Source: Symsagittifera roscoffensis
Lineage: Eukaryota; Xenacoelomorpha; Acoela; Convolutidae
DNA: 64,000 nucleotides
Assembly (NCBI RefSeq): GCF_963678635.1
Contig: NC_087065.1
Coordinates: 18,985,623-19,049,622 of the forward strand
Direction of reading: 5' to 3'
Shown here: positions 40,511-51,510 of the stretch, one piece after another
Layout of the letters: each line of letters opens with the position of its first letter
Numbering within the stretch: position 1 is the first letter of the stretch
The notes under the pieces: generated by a model
Told to the model about the DNA's origin: nothing
The model's input: only the letters and a program-made list of their open reading frames with translations
The model's database searches: none
Made by a program: the position numbers and the translations under genes

Positions 40511-43500
40511 CTGAAACATCAAATTACAGATTTTGGACACATTCTTGTTGGACACTTTTTCGCAAACTAACCCGAATAGAGAAAATTAGATAAGTGAGAC
40601 GACAAGACATTAAGACGACAAGACATTAAGACGACATGACTTAAAAACGACAAATGAGAATTAAAACATGTAAATTAAACGGTTGGAATTTAAGCTTAAA
40701 CTATTTCTCAGAAATACAATGGGAGAATTAAGCAGATTTAAAAATTAAGAAGACATGCTATAGTCGGAAAGTTAGACTTCCACAGAAAAATTGTCAGATG
40801 TCCGCACGGACTCAAACACCGGGTCTTGGTCGCCTCAAGCATTGGTGCTACCTATTCACCGAATGTAGCATCAGACAATGGTTTTGAGTTCATTATGAAG
40901 CTCTTTGAAACAAGTAACCTTCTCACGTACGAATTCCGTGAACGAAGTTATTAACGAGAAAAAAGTATAATGACAAAATTACCTTTAGTTTGTCCAGCAA
41001 AGATTGCAGTCTGAATTCAATCATGTCCAGACTCTGTTTGTCCAACAGATTCACCTTCTCCTCCAGCTTCTCCACAGCCGAGACTAGATTCGGCTCCGAG
41101 CCCAGAGAAGCTATTGATGCTCCAGAGGCAGATCCAATTGATTTCTCCAGCGACGCCACTCGGTTCTCCAGCTCAACAAGGCTGAACAGAACGTACTATG
41201 TCAAATAAACTAGACATAAATTCCGCAAACTTTTCTAGCTATTTTTAAAAACTTATTCTAATTTGAAAGGCCAAAAACAGTGCCAAGTGGTTTAACCGTC
41301 GGCAAATTTTTTTAAGTAATTATTCTGGCATTTTTGTGGGGTCGGAAGAAACAATGGTATAGGTGGCTTTTTCGCAGATTAGCAAAGCTTGAGGCAATCA
41401 GTGTGGTTGCACATTGAAACCCTTTCATTCGTACATAATTTCATTTATAACTTTCGATTTTTTAGTGATTACTATGGTCGGAACATTCGGAGCTGCTTGC
41501 ATAGCAACAGGCTACTCTTTTCATTCTCGGACTATAAACAATCTCCTTGTTTGATATATTCAGAAGACTTTGGGTCAACTGAAACTTACGTGCTAGATTT
41601 GGTACTGCTACTACTCGGCACATACAACTCATACTTTGCTTTACCAGAGTCTCCGCCTGTGGTCGGATCCGAACCTGCGGAGGAATCTGACTTAGTCGTC
41701 AACTTTGTGATCTCATTAGTAAGTTTCTTTGCAATGCTTCCCTCTGGGTCTAATACGGCTTCCTCACACTTAGTTATTTTATCCAGTTGAACTTCTTGTA
41801 ACTGTTCCAAAAGCATCTTGGCGCTTTCTCGCATTTCGACAGCATTCGCTGGATGTTTCTCACTAGCATCATCTGACGTCATTTTATCAAGCATCGATAT
41901 GAACTCAGTGAACTCCGTTTTCAGACGGTCAAATTTCTGAGAAGGCGTTTCTAGGCTTCTCTCGCAGATAATTTCATACTCCGAACGTGGAAAGTAGCCA
42001 AAAGAGAAATGTCTATTTTTGAAGATGTCGTCTTTTCTATCTTTGGAGTCATCGCTGTGCGCGAATTGGTTCTGCGCGTCTGAGAAGGATATATTGATTC
42101 TCTCGACACATTCGCTGTTGTCCACACCTGAACGCAAATAATCAAATACAAGCGCAAAATACATATGCGTATACATATTGGTTTCACATTTTGATTAAAA
42201 TCTTGCTGTAATTCAACTTTCTCATTAAAAATTACATTTTCAAAATCAGAGTTAGTAAAAGGATGATGAGAAAAATCAGTTCATTTGAGTTTAAAAAAAG
42301 TCGACCTTTTCAGGTCAGTCATTTCAAATTTCTCTAGATCTGTCGAAACATTAGACAAAATAATTGGCAAAATTTGATAATCCACAGTCAAGTTTCTGGA
42401 AAAAAAATACGGTTATTGAACATTTTCTCGGGAGACTTATCCACAAAAAGATTTTCCTACACCCCTCCCCCTAAAAAATAAGTATAAAAGGGGTCATAAA
42501 CGGGGGTATAAGTTGTTAAACCGAAATCAGTTGTTGCAATTATTGCCAAAGGGGGAAATATCTCAAACAGAATTAAGAGGGGGCTATATCTTCCCCGACA
42601 CGCTACTGCAACTCAACAATCTGAAACTTAAAAGCAAAAATAAATTATTTGCACTTTAACACCTTTATACAATAAAATATTGAAGTTCAACTTTAAATTT
42701 TTCATTTCCGTACAAGACGCAGAAAGGCAACTGCTTTGCCGCAACTCTCATACATGAATTTATTCAAAGTCTTAAGAATGAACAATAAATCAGAACATGA
42801 ATAAATTGATCGAATTCTATATTAGAGGAGACAAAACATCTATCCAACAGACAGAGGGGAAATTCAGTTTAAAACAATGCATTGAAGACCTGAATCTGAT
42901 TTTTTCGTAATTTTTTTACCTTTTCAAAGAAGTTACACCACCGCACAGCTCTTTCAAATTCAACTTCTTAATGATTGCTATTTCCATGCGCTAAGATAAA
43001 TTAAATCCCCTTTGAAAGTGAGCTTTTGCGAACTATCAATTTTAATTTCTGAAAACCTCCCTTAGAGCTCCCGCTTTGGAAAATCGAATGTCGAAATGGC
43101 AAAATAACAAAGAGCGCTTCTTTCGTACAATTACTATATCAGTTTGAACTGAGCGCTCAAATTTTTTCGACCATTTGACATTCGATTTTCCACACCACCG
43201 CCATGTTTTATCTTCTTAATGTGATATTTGGAATTTGCTAATTTTATTTTTGAAAAATTTCTGAGCCGGATTGATTCGGGGCTATGTATTTAAAGAAAGC
43301 TAATTATAGCGCTCATTATTTTCAAACCATTATTTTAAAGGAAATTTTCAATCGCATGATATCGATACAGTTCATGGGGTTGGAAAAAAATTATCACAAC
43401 TTTGCTCATAGTCCGAAGAGAAGAAAAAACAGGCCACAAATACTCCGTCACTTTACTGATAAACAGAAAAATATTCTCAGAAAACATGCTGTAAATTTCT

Positions 43501-46500
43501 AAAACGGGAATTCAAGTTAACTCACCCTGACCCAGTTTAATTACAGTTTATGTACGGATAATATTTTCCTTACTTGAAGCTAGAGTGCCTTTCACTGAAA
43601 AATATAAACTTAAACAAGGTCTTAAAAAAAACAAGTAGCCGTTGGCTGTACAACTAGCTCGTAACTTTCTGATCATGTTAGTTATTGCAAAAAAACATAG
43701 CCCACAGACAGTTGGAAAAGAGTCAATGGAGCTATGAAAATTAAACTTCACTTTCGAAACTAAAAGTCAATCACATTTTTCGTGACTTTGTCAATCACAA
43801 TTTTGGCTATTCGATAGTAGAATTTGCCTTCCTTTTAATAAAGGAAATAAACGGAACTTGAAAAGAAATACTGTGAAAAAGTAAATTTGAGCCTGACCAA
43901 ATTTCAGGAACTTTCACGAAAGAAATACGAAAAAAAACATCGCGACTTATGTAAAAATCTGAACCAGGTTCTTCGCCGTATATATTGCCGTAATATATTG
44001 CTGACAAGAATTTAGATTCAAATTAGACATTATGAGTCTGCTTTGGTTTAAAACCCTAAAAACAGATTGGAATTATGTGATTTTAGGATAATCCCATACA
44101 ACGAAAGTTCAAGGTTAGAGTCCATTAATAGGATAAGTCCATTTTAAGGTAAGTCCATGGTTAGAAAGATAGCCAGCGTCAAGCATTCGCTTAAAAATCA
44201 GGAGCGGTAACTCAGCCGACAATACTTTGTTAGACGCCAGTCAATCCGGAAACAAAAATATTGTCATTAAACCTTAGAAACACAGAAGAATCCACACCTC
44301 TTCGGCTAACAGAAGAATGAGAATCTAATTTTTTTTCAAACCCTCCAATATTAGGTGATATTTTCGATATCATACCAGCCAAAACCATTTACACTGAATA
44401 AAAGTTTAAGAAAATTAAGAAAAACCGTGAAAAATATACAAACGTTAAATTATATAACAAAACGGTCGATAAATTTGAACAGTTGGAAAAGAGTCAATGA
44501 ACGCAAGGAAACAAAAAAAACTGACTCGAAAATTTCAAACCTTCAAATTGACAAATTTAAAATAAAAATTATATGGCTTTAAAGAATTATATTCCAGAAC
44601 AATTAACATTTTTTTTGATAGAACTAACTCAATTTGAGAAAACTGGATCAATAGACAATTTTTCCTTATTTCGCTGGAATATCTGATAATTGAAATCTTT
44701 TTTCGAAATTAAGGCCAATCAAATTTTTCGAGACCTTTACACTTTCGCTGATAAATTAAGCATTTTGCTTTCCTTTTAGGAATCATCGCAGGATTCAAAC
44801 TCAAGACCTCTGTCGTCCCAGGCTTAGACGTTACCGCTAGACTAAAGGTACCGAAAAAGACGTGGACTTTGCACTTACAAAAATTCGAAATGAATCAAGG
44901 ATTGTTAGACAAGTTCTCTAGATGTGATGTGAAAAAAAATCGGTGCTCCGATATGATAGTGCTTGCTAAAAAAAAATCACTGATTCAACTTCGATTTCAA
45001 TATTTTTTTGTCAGACAAATGACAGCCATGTGATTCTAGCCCATAGACTCAGTTTTTATATCTCACCTAGACCACTTAATTTAAAAAAAATAATATACAT
45101 GCTCAACACTTTGAATCCACATATAAAATCAAATATGATAGCGTAAGCTACAGGGTTGTTACAATTTTTTGTCAATCCAAACGTGCAGTTAATTAGAAAC
45201 TTCACTAGTTAGTGATAAAATGGCAAAAACTCATTTGTATTCGTGGTGCCGCATCAAACGACAGAAATTTCGAAAAACACCCAACTTTTATTATAACGGG
45301 CATCGCTTGAGAGATGAATAACAACGACGAAATCAAACGATCCGACGTTCCGTCAAATGGCAAAAGACTATAACTAATTTTACTGATCATGTTGGCTGCT
45401 CATTTATGCAGTAGCGGCTCACATAGATTCAAAAAAAGTAGTGAGCTAAAATTTTTCATGCTGTGAAATATAAGGTACAGTTTCGATCTTATGCTTTCGA
45501 GAAAAAAGCATTCATCTGCAAATATCGGTAACAGTTTACTTGATTGGTTTCTCACAATGGTCTTGCTTCCTGGTAGAAACTATACATGAACGCTAAATAT
45601 CAAATGCTATGATATGAACGTGGTCTTCGAAATTGTATCTCAGAGAAAGCGAGCTAGAAGTTAAGTGTAGTCATCCGATCAAAGCACTATTGGTCGTAAC
45701 TTGGAAAACTGCCTCGAACCTGGTCTGAGCTTTTAACAGCTCAAACACAAACTCAGCTAAGAGTGGAAAATTTCATTCTTGACGTCGAATGAAACGACAA
45801 ATTCAACCATTTTGATGTTCAGCTTGTCCAATAGAAGTAGTTAAAAACCAAGTGAACAATCTCACCCTAAATCAAATTAGGGTTCAGATTGTTCACTTGG
45901 TTAAAAGTAACTAGCAAAGGGATTTTTGAAATCCAATATCATCAACATGAAAAAACGTCTTCCACTACACAAGAACCAATATGATTTTTTTTCGAGGTGC
46001 GATCTTCCAAAAAACTCTTCCTATAATTGTTTCGCAACGACCGAGTTTTCGAGGGGCGATCTTCCAAAAAAACTCTTCCTATAACTGTTTCGCAAGAACC
46101 GAATTTTCGAGGTGCGATCTTCCAAAAAACTCTTCCAATAAATGGTTCGCAAAAACCGAGTTTTCCGAAGCAAGGGGTCATCGTAATTTCTTGGCAAGAT
46201 CATCAAGCGATAAAACTTTTAAATGCTTTTAATTTAATAGGTTCATATTTCAGAATTCATATAATTGAAATTTTCTTAAGCGAGCTCGAAGGACGATGAA
46301 CCATTGAATCATTTCAAAATTTTTGATAGCGCGAATCAGTTCGCAAGAAAATGGAGTTTTTAGAACCTGCTAATCAAGAGATGAAATATTTCAAGTTATT
46401 TCAAAGGACGAATCGAGTCAAGAATTTTTTTAGCAGACTCATCAAGCGATGATCCTTTTAAATGATTCGAATTTTTTGATCGCGTAATTCGTTTCGAAAA

Positions 46501-49306
46501 AAATGACAGTTTTTTAAGCAGTTTAGCAGAAAGTAAGTTATATCAGAGAAGATTGTTTCGCAAAAAATTAGGCGTTCTTAATCAAACTCATCGAGCGCCG
46601 GAATTCTCAAACAGCAAAAACTTGAAAAATCAAATTCTTTGACACCGCAAACTGTCTAAGCAAACTCATGAAGCAATTATTATCTAGAAGGTTTTAGTTA
46701 TTTCAGAGTGAAATGAATCGCAAAAATCTAAAAGCCGCAACATTTGGAAAAATTTTTTGAGAGCGCAAGCCGATTGAATTTGTCAAGAAAAGCTCAGAAA
46801 TGATAAGACTTTAAAATGTTAAGTTACTCAGAAAGAATCGCCTCGCAACAAATCGACCGATGAAAAATTTTGAAGCATTATTGTTTTCAGTAGCGCAAAA
46901 AACTTTTTTACGCACATCTTCAGAGAGATTTCACTTTTGAAGATTTGTGCTAGCGCAAATCGGTTTGCAAGCACGCTCAGGAAGGACTGGAATTACCAAT
47001 GTTTCTTGTTACTGCAGAGGACAAATCGGTTCACGACAAATCAGAAAAAAAACTGAAAAACTGAGCTGGTTCGCAAAAAATGGTAGATTTTGTTATTTAT
47101 GCAAGCAAATTCAGCGACGAAATGAGATAGTTATTCTATAGTTCATACCGGTTTTTTTTAATGAAGCTTTCTTGAGCAAGCTCATCCAGCAATGAAAATT
47201 TAAAAAATTATCTATTTTTTGATAGCGCAAATCGGTTCCCAAAAACTGAAGTTTTCTCAAGCAAGCTTATTAAAAAGTGAATATTTTTTAAAACAAGTCA
47301 CAAGTTTTCGAAACGAGCATTTCAATTTCAGTTTCCTTTTGAAAAAATACTAGGCTCTCAAACTATGTTTTGGCTATTTTATCACAAAAAAAGAAGTTCC
47401 ATGTTTTAAGCTGGATCATCTTATAAACAAACACAGAGGCGAACCTGCGCTTAGCAAACACTAGCGAGAACAGACAAAAACAGCTCTATAAACTAAAATA
47501 AGAAAAGAAACAAGCATCGAATTAGTAAAAAGGCGGCTACGTCTCGGATTCGATCTGCTACCTAGAAATTATGAGTCTCACGCACTAACCACTCAGCCAC
47601 GGACGCTTAATAAATCACAAACACTAGCCAAAAACAAAGCAGAGAACAGATGCTATGAAACTTCCGATGCTACAGATCGTGATTATAGCAAAAGTGGTAG
47701 CAAATAAGTGCACTTTTTTAATTTTCACTTTTATTTGCGAGTTAGGCGTTTATTTGCGAGTTAGGATAGAAAAAAAATAAGGTACGTACAAAAACACTGC
47801 GCTCGCAAGCATAAAAAATTCACAAAGTCCCTCAGACAAAAAAAAACGCCAGGAGCTGTCTAAATTTGCAGTTGGATCGAGTTAGTATTGTCTGCAACAC
47901 TGACCTACAAAATCTTGAAGACCATTCTAGATTCAGAAGTAGAGTCAATGAAAGCAAAGAAACAAGAAAATTACTGACTGGTTTTTAAAGAAAATCTTGA
48001 ACTTCGACTTTCAAAAAAAAAACAAATACTCGGCCTTAGGGATTTGTAAATTTCGGAAACAATTTATGATTGACTTTTGTTTGATAAAAATAACCCAATT
48101 TGAGAAAACTGGATTAATAGGTAAAGTTTTTATCGCGCTGGGAAATCTGAAAATCAAATCCACTTTAAAATTGGAAGTCGATCATATTTTGCGTGATCTT
48201 CACAATATTGCTAGTCGAGATCGGATCACGATTTGCTGTTAACAAGGGAAACGATCTGAGCTTAAGAAATCAAAAGTCAAACCGCGAAAAAGTTCATTTG
48301 AGCCAGAACAAACTTTGAACAGACTTTTACTGAAAGGAAAAATTATCCCGACCTACATAAGAGTCTGAACTACGCTCATCAACTTTAATTAAGGAACTAG
48401 TGATTCGGGTAAAAGAGAAAAGACTCAAGAAGTTGGACTCATGATTCCAACTGACAACTCAGAAAACAGCTAGAACGATTCGATTCGTTGTCACAAAAAG
48501 AACATTGCAAGCTAGCCGACCGGAAAGGAAAAGATAGCCACTGAGACCACAGCAACAAACAGTTTCGGAGAAACCACTACTAAAAAAACTTCAAAATAAT
48601 GCCTGAATGATGTTCTAATTGCGGATACACATTCACCGGCGTTTAATGAAAATAAATGAGCGAAAAAAGTGCGAAAATAAAATTTTTATCAGGAAAAATT
48701 TTGAACTATAAAGTCTATTATGAGATTTTTAACGTTGTGTGCAATCCGGACGGAAACATAAAAATTGTGGTTTCCTCGAACGACCCAAAAATATAAGCCG
48801 AAATCATTTCGGAAGAATTAATCATTGAAACGGAGAGTTTCCCGTTGGGAAAAAAACAGGTCCCTGGTCGGATTGGATTTAGACATCTTTGCCGTCCTAG
48901 GCGTTTCGTTGCCTCCAGACTAATTATGCCTGACAACCTTCGAAGCCATCAAGAGCCAAGGGATTCTGTTGAACAAATTGTTAACCCGAAAAAGTCTATA
49001 TTCTGATTTAATAACGCCTGCTAATCACAAGCGTAATTAACAATAAAAAGCCTGCGGATGAAAAACCATGTTTATTTTTGAAACCCAGCAGAAATGGTTT
49101 TTTTTCTAAAGTTTGCTCTTGAAACCGTTCAAGTATTCCTCTCTCGCACAGTAACATATAATTACTACACGTATATTTTCTTTCCACTGCGTACCTGGTT
49201 TGAACATCATATCAGCCTGATCCGCTTCTGGCATCTCAGATGACTCATACACATCTGCATTGTACGTGTCGATGCCGGGCAGGTTCGAAAACTTAGTCAA
49301 ATCCAT
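40178..49306 (-). CDS. DCTN2: Dynactin subunit 2 (dynamitin), complete
   Basis: Shoulder subunit of dynactin, the dynein cofactor for microtubule transport and spindle function in the cytoplasm. Four coding exons (49306-49195, 42127-41590, 41181-40983, 40510-40178) join in phases 1, 2, 0 to 1,182 nt, 393 residues, near the usual 400. The N-terminus LPGIDTYNADVYESSEMPEA matches vertebrate [37 protein letters not shown] matches [24 protein letters not shown] matches DPDGALAKRL; the C-terminus is a coiled coil (LEKRIENLKSEST). The region just after exon 1 is divergent. Intron 1 is 7.1 kb and repeat-rich. A possible ATTAAA poly(A) signal lies at 40000-40005. Confidence 0.95.
40598..40640. repeat. 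16-bp minisatellite
   Basis: gacgacaagacattaa occurs twice exactly and a third time with changes, in DCTN2 intron 3. Confidence 0.85.
40983..41181 (-). CDS. DCTN2: DCTN2 exon 3
   Basis: 199 nt, phase 2 to 0. LVELENRVASLEKSIG and VEKLEEKVNLLDKQSLDMIE are dynamitin coiled-coil segments. Confidence 0.95.
41590..42127 (-). CDS. DCTN2: DCTN2 exon 2
   Basis: 538 nt, phase 1 to 2, acceptor ttgcgttcag, donor gtaagt. Contains [30 protein letters not shown] and a Ser/Thr/Gly-rich tail (VPSSSSTKSS). Confidence 0.95.
43078..43191. mobile_element. foldback MITE
   Basis: 114 bp. Outer arms ggaaaatcgaatgtcgaaat / accatttgacattcgatttt, inner arms gagcgctt / gagcgctc; the two halves pair over about 45 bp with interruptions. 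No ORF. Confidence 0.7.
45846..45904. repeat. near-perfect 25-bp hairpin
   Basis: aaccaagtgaacaatct then accctaa pair with ttagggt then agattgttcacttggtt across a six-base loop, with one small asymmetric bulge. Surroundings are unpaired. Confidence 0.85.
45985..46175. repeat. 56-bp tandem repeat, three copies
   Basis: The unit ttcgaggtgcgatcttccaa with the follow-on actcttcctataa and gtttcgcaa...ccga recurs three times with few changes and a fourth partial copy. Confidence 0.88.
46176..47300. repeat. degenerate tandem field of 'agcgcaaatcggttcgcaa' type
   Basis: Variants of 'gatagcgcaaatcggttcgcaa' and 'aagcaa(g/a)ctcatcaagcgatga' alternate repeatedly (around 46325, 46440, 46575, 46660, 46770, 46930, 47020, 47170, 47225). 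It appears to be an old array related to the 56-bp units, with irregular spacing of about 100-150 bp. Confidence 0.6.
47430..47815 (-). repeat. tRNA-Met-like SINE
   Basis: On minus: tail at 47745-47815, tRNA-like block at 47535-47609, head acacagaggcgaacctgcgc at 47436. The tRNA block folds a GAGA/TCTC-type anticodon stem in its best copies, with loop ctcataa (CAT anticodon), and box B gatcgaatccga. Likely derived from a tRNA-Met gene. Confidence 0.7.
49195..49306 (-). CDS. DCTN2: DCTN2 exon 1 coding part
   Basis: 112 nt from ATG to donor AACCAG|gtacgc, phase 1. It encodes the dynactin-binding N-terminal motif LPGIDTYNADVYESSEMPEA. Confidence 0.94.
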
Positions 49307-49376
49307 TTCTCAATCTGAAGACATTTGAATGCTCCCCAAAACACGCAACAAAAAGTAAATGTTTAGAGACATGAAT

Positions 49377-49764
49377 CAGGGGCGGATCTAGGATTTTCTC
49401 GAGTGGGGTCGGATTTTCAAAAAAAAATTTGAAAATTTTGTCGACCTTTTTTTTAAGTCGACCGAATTGATTTTCTGAGCTCTCCCAAAGCACTACAAAG
49501 ACCCTGTTTTGGCCAAAATTTCTGCACCGCAGGCAAAATTTTGAAAAAATATGCCAAAAAAGGGCTGTTTTGAAAATTTTTACCAAAAAAAATTGCGTTT
49601 TTTCGGCGCGCGCTCCCCCCAAAGGCGCCTTTCGAAAACTTTAGGGTCCGTAACCAAAACTGGATATCTCAAAATAGTACAAAGGGGGACCCTTTGAGTC
49701 GGCAGGGGGTCGAATCCCTGAAAGGGGCGTCCGCCCCCCCCCCCCCCCCCTAAATCCGCCCCTG
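49377..49764. mobile_element. hAT-type MITE, copy 2, just upstream of DCTN2
   Basis: Ends caggggcggatctagg / taaatccgcccctg as in the copy at 13804, flanked by an imperfect 8-bp repeat (acatgaat / acctgaat, with one extra base at the right end). It lies 70 bp upstream of the DCTN2 ATG, so it occupies the 5' UTR or promoter. Confidence 0.85.
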
Positions 49765-51229
49765 CACCTGAATCAAAGTTTCAGTGATCCAAATTCTTCC
49801 GTGGAAGCAATTAAAAAACTGAAGTCGATAAATATAGAATGAATTCAAACAACCAAATATACAAAGATTCTAAGAATAAATCCAATGTGATGATAGGCTC
49901 GTCAATTCACGAGACAGACTCATCCATTCTCGCACATCTCGTGAGCAGCTGTAATGATTTTGGAGATAAATTCAAAGAACATAAGCTTCCGAAATTAAGT
50001 GAAACACGCTAACGCTAAACACTAATCATTTAATCAAAAAGGACAACTGGTGTACTAATTGTCAGGTAGCAATATCTACTCATTATTTTCACATGGATGG
50101 CAAAAGAAAATAGTTAATTTTCCCAAAATAGCTATATCAATTCTGTCAATAGGCGAGAGATCTTTCAAACAACACTTTCAAATTCAACCAAAAGTATCTT
50201 CAAGAATCACGAAATTCAATCATACCTTGAGTAAAATTGAAATTTCTACTGTACTCAAATTCAAACACGTTTACATTCAAAGCTGGCATGCATAATTAAA
50301 ACTTGCGAAGATCAATTTCAAAAACATTGGGTTTCAATTTTACTCGTAAACAATTAAACTTTCGTCAATTGTCAATCGTCATCTTATAAGGTTTCTACAC
50401 AATTAAAAACAAGGAGCAAGATTAAATCATGAATGGGAGCCGGCGATAAAAATAGATCTCTATTTGGCTTACTTTGAGTGGTACGCAACATACAGTTATA
50501 TAGTTTCTAGAAATGGTCGAAATCAATTCAGGTAATAAAATTAGTTTAAATTGAACAAATTAACAAAACTGGACATGAAAATTTATAATTGAATTGAAAA
50601 AATAAACTATGTCAACCAGCAACAGTTATTTACCAAATTAGCTGAGCAGATATTACGACATTGACACATTGATAAACCATACTGTACAGCGCTGAGAGAA
50701 GAGATTATAAATAGTCAGGGAAAGAGTTAGCCAAAAGTCATTAGTGCCAGTAGAAGTATAATTATAATTTACGACACTAAATGATGCAAACCAGTCAAAA
50801 CAGAATCGACAGCAATATGGGAGCCCGATTTCCAGGAACGAGCAAAGCAGCTATAGAAATGTGAAGTTTGAAAAAAGTATGTCCGTTTGAACCACGTTCC
50901 AACAAGATGCAGAAATAAGATTTAAAGCAGCTTCAAGTTCTTCAACCCTCAATGTTTTTATTGAAATTCGCAATGTCCAAACGGAGATAGCAAACTATTC
51001 GAAACATAATCCTCATGCATTACTTAGAGTTTTTGAAGTTTTCATTCAATAAGCGGCCACTAAGCGCGCTTTGCGAATAAAGAAGTAATCTAAGACAATG
51101 CATCAAATCAGCCATCAGCGACATCACTATTTCTTCTGTCATTCTACTTCATGTCTTGACGTGGAGTGAACTGTCATGAGGTCATCGCAGAGGTCAAATT
51201 CGGTCGCTGACGACTGTACTGATACTGCT
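49765..51229. other. region between DCTN2 and the Q-rich gene
   Basis: 1.5 kb, AT-rich, unusually poor in recognised repeats. It should hold the DCTN2 promoter and the 3' UTR of the gene to the right. A minus-strand AATAAA lies at 50957-50962. Confidence 0.5.
50957..50962 (-). promoter_or_regulatory. candidate poly(A) signal AATAAA of the Q-rich gene
   Basis: Canonical hexamer on minus, about 180-270 nt past the possible stop codons of the terminal exon. Confidence 0.35.
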
Positions 51230-51510
51230 CTACTCGTGTACTGGAGTGGTGAAGTGTAGAATGTGCGTTGAGGTGGAATTGAGTTTGAGATTTATATCTG
51301 AATTATAATAGTCGGCAGTTAACAGTGATGCTCTTTTCCATTTGTTCTGGCCCATGTGTATTGTATTGCACTTGCTTGTTTCTGGAATCCAGTTTGTCAC
51401 TTCAATAATTCTCATCTCGGCTGATTTTTGTCCGAGAAAAGCAAATGCTATGTGTTCCTCGTTCCCGCAATGACGGATACGACTAAAAATACATACTTTT
51501 AGATTCAGCC
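51230..51510 (-). CDS. probable terminal exon of the Q-rich gene
   Basis: Frame of 93 codons to TAG at 51230: FSRIRHCGNEEHIAFAFLGQ, then IIEVTNWIPETSKCN, and ends FTTPVHE. A second frame from 51291 to TGA at 51139 also reads protein-like (PPQRTFYTSPLQYTSRAVS, ending STSRHEVE). The true C-terminus may therefore switch frames near 51291 by a one-base error or real indel. Confidence 0.5.

Larger units (their letters stand above)
42128..49194. other. DCTN2 intron 1
   Basis: 7.1 kb. Contains a foldback MITE (43078-43191), dispersed repeats at 43680-43985, 44480-44850 and 47940-48390 (some ending in a tRNA-like block, e.g. 44785-44850 and 48860-48930), a hairpin (45846-45904), a tandem-repeat field (45985-47300) and a tRNA-Met-like SINE (47430-47815). 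No coding exon seen. Confidence 0.55.

Noticed and set aside
41389-41790. Plus-strand ORF of 133 codons
   Set aside because: Mostly antisense to DCTN2 exon 2, which has strong family matches and splice sites.
47535-47609. Possible tRNA-Met gene on minus
   Set aside because: No closed acceptor stem, several diverged copies in the window, and always embedded in the same dispersed repeat.
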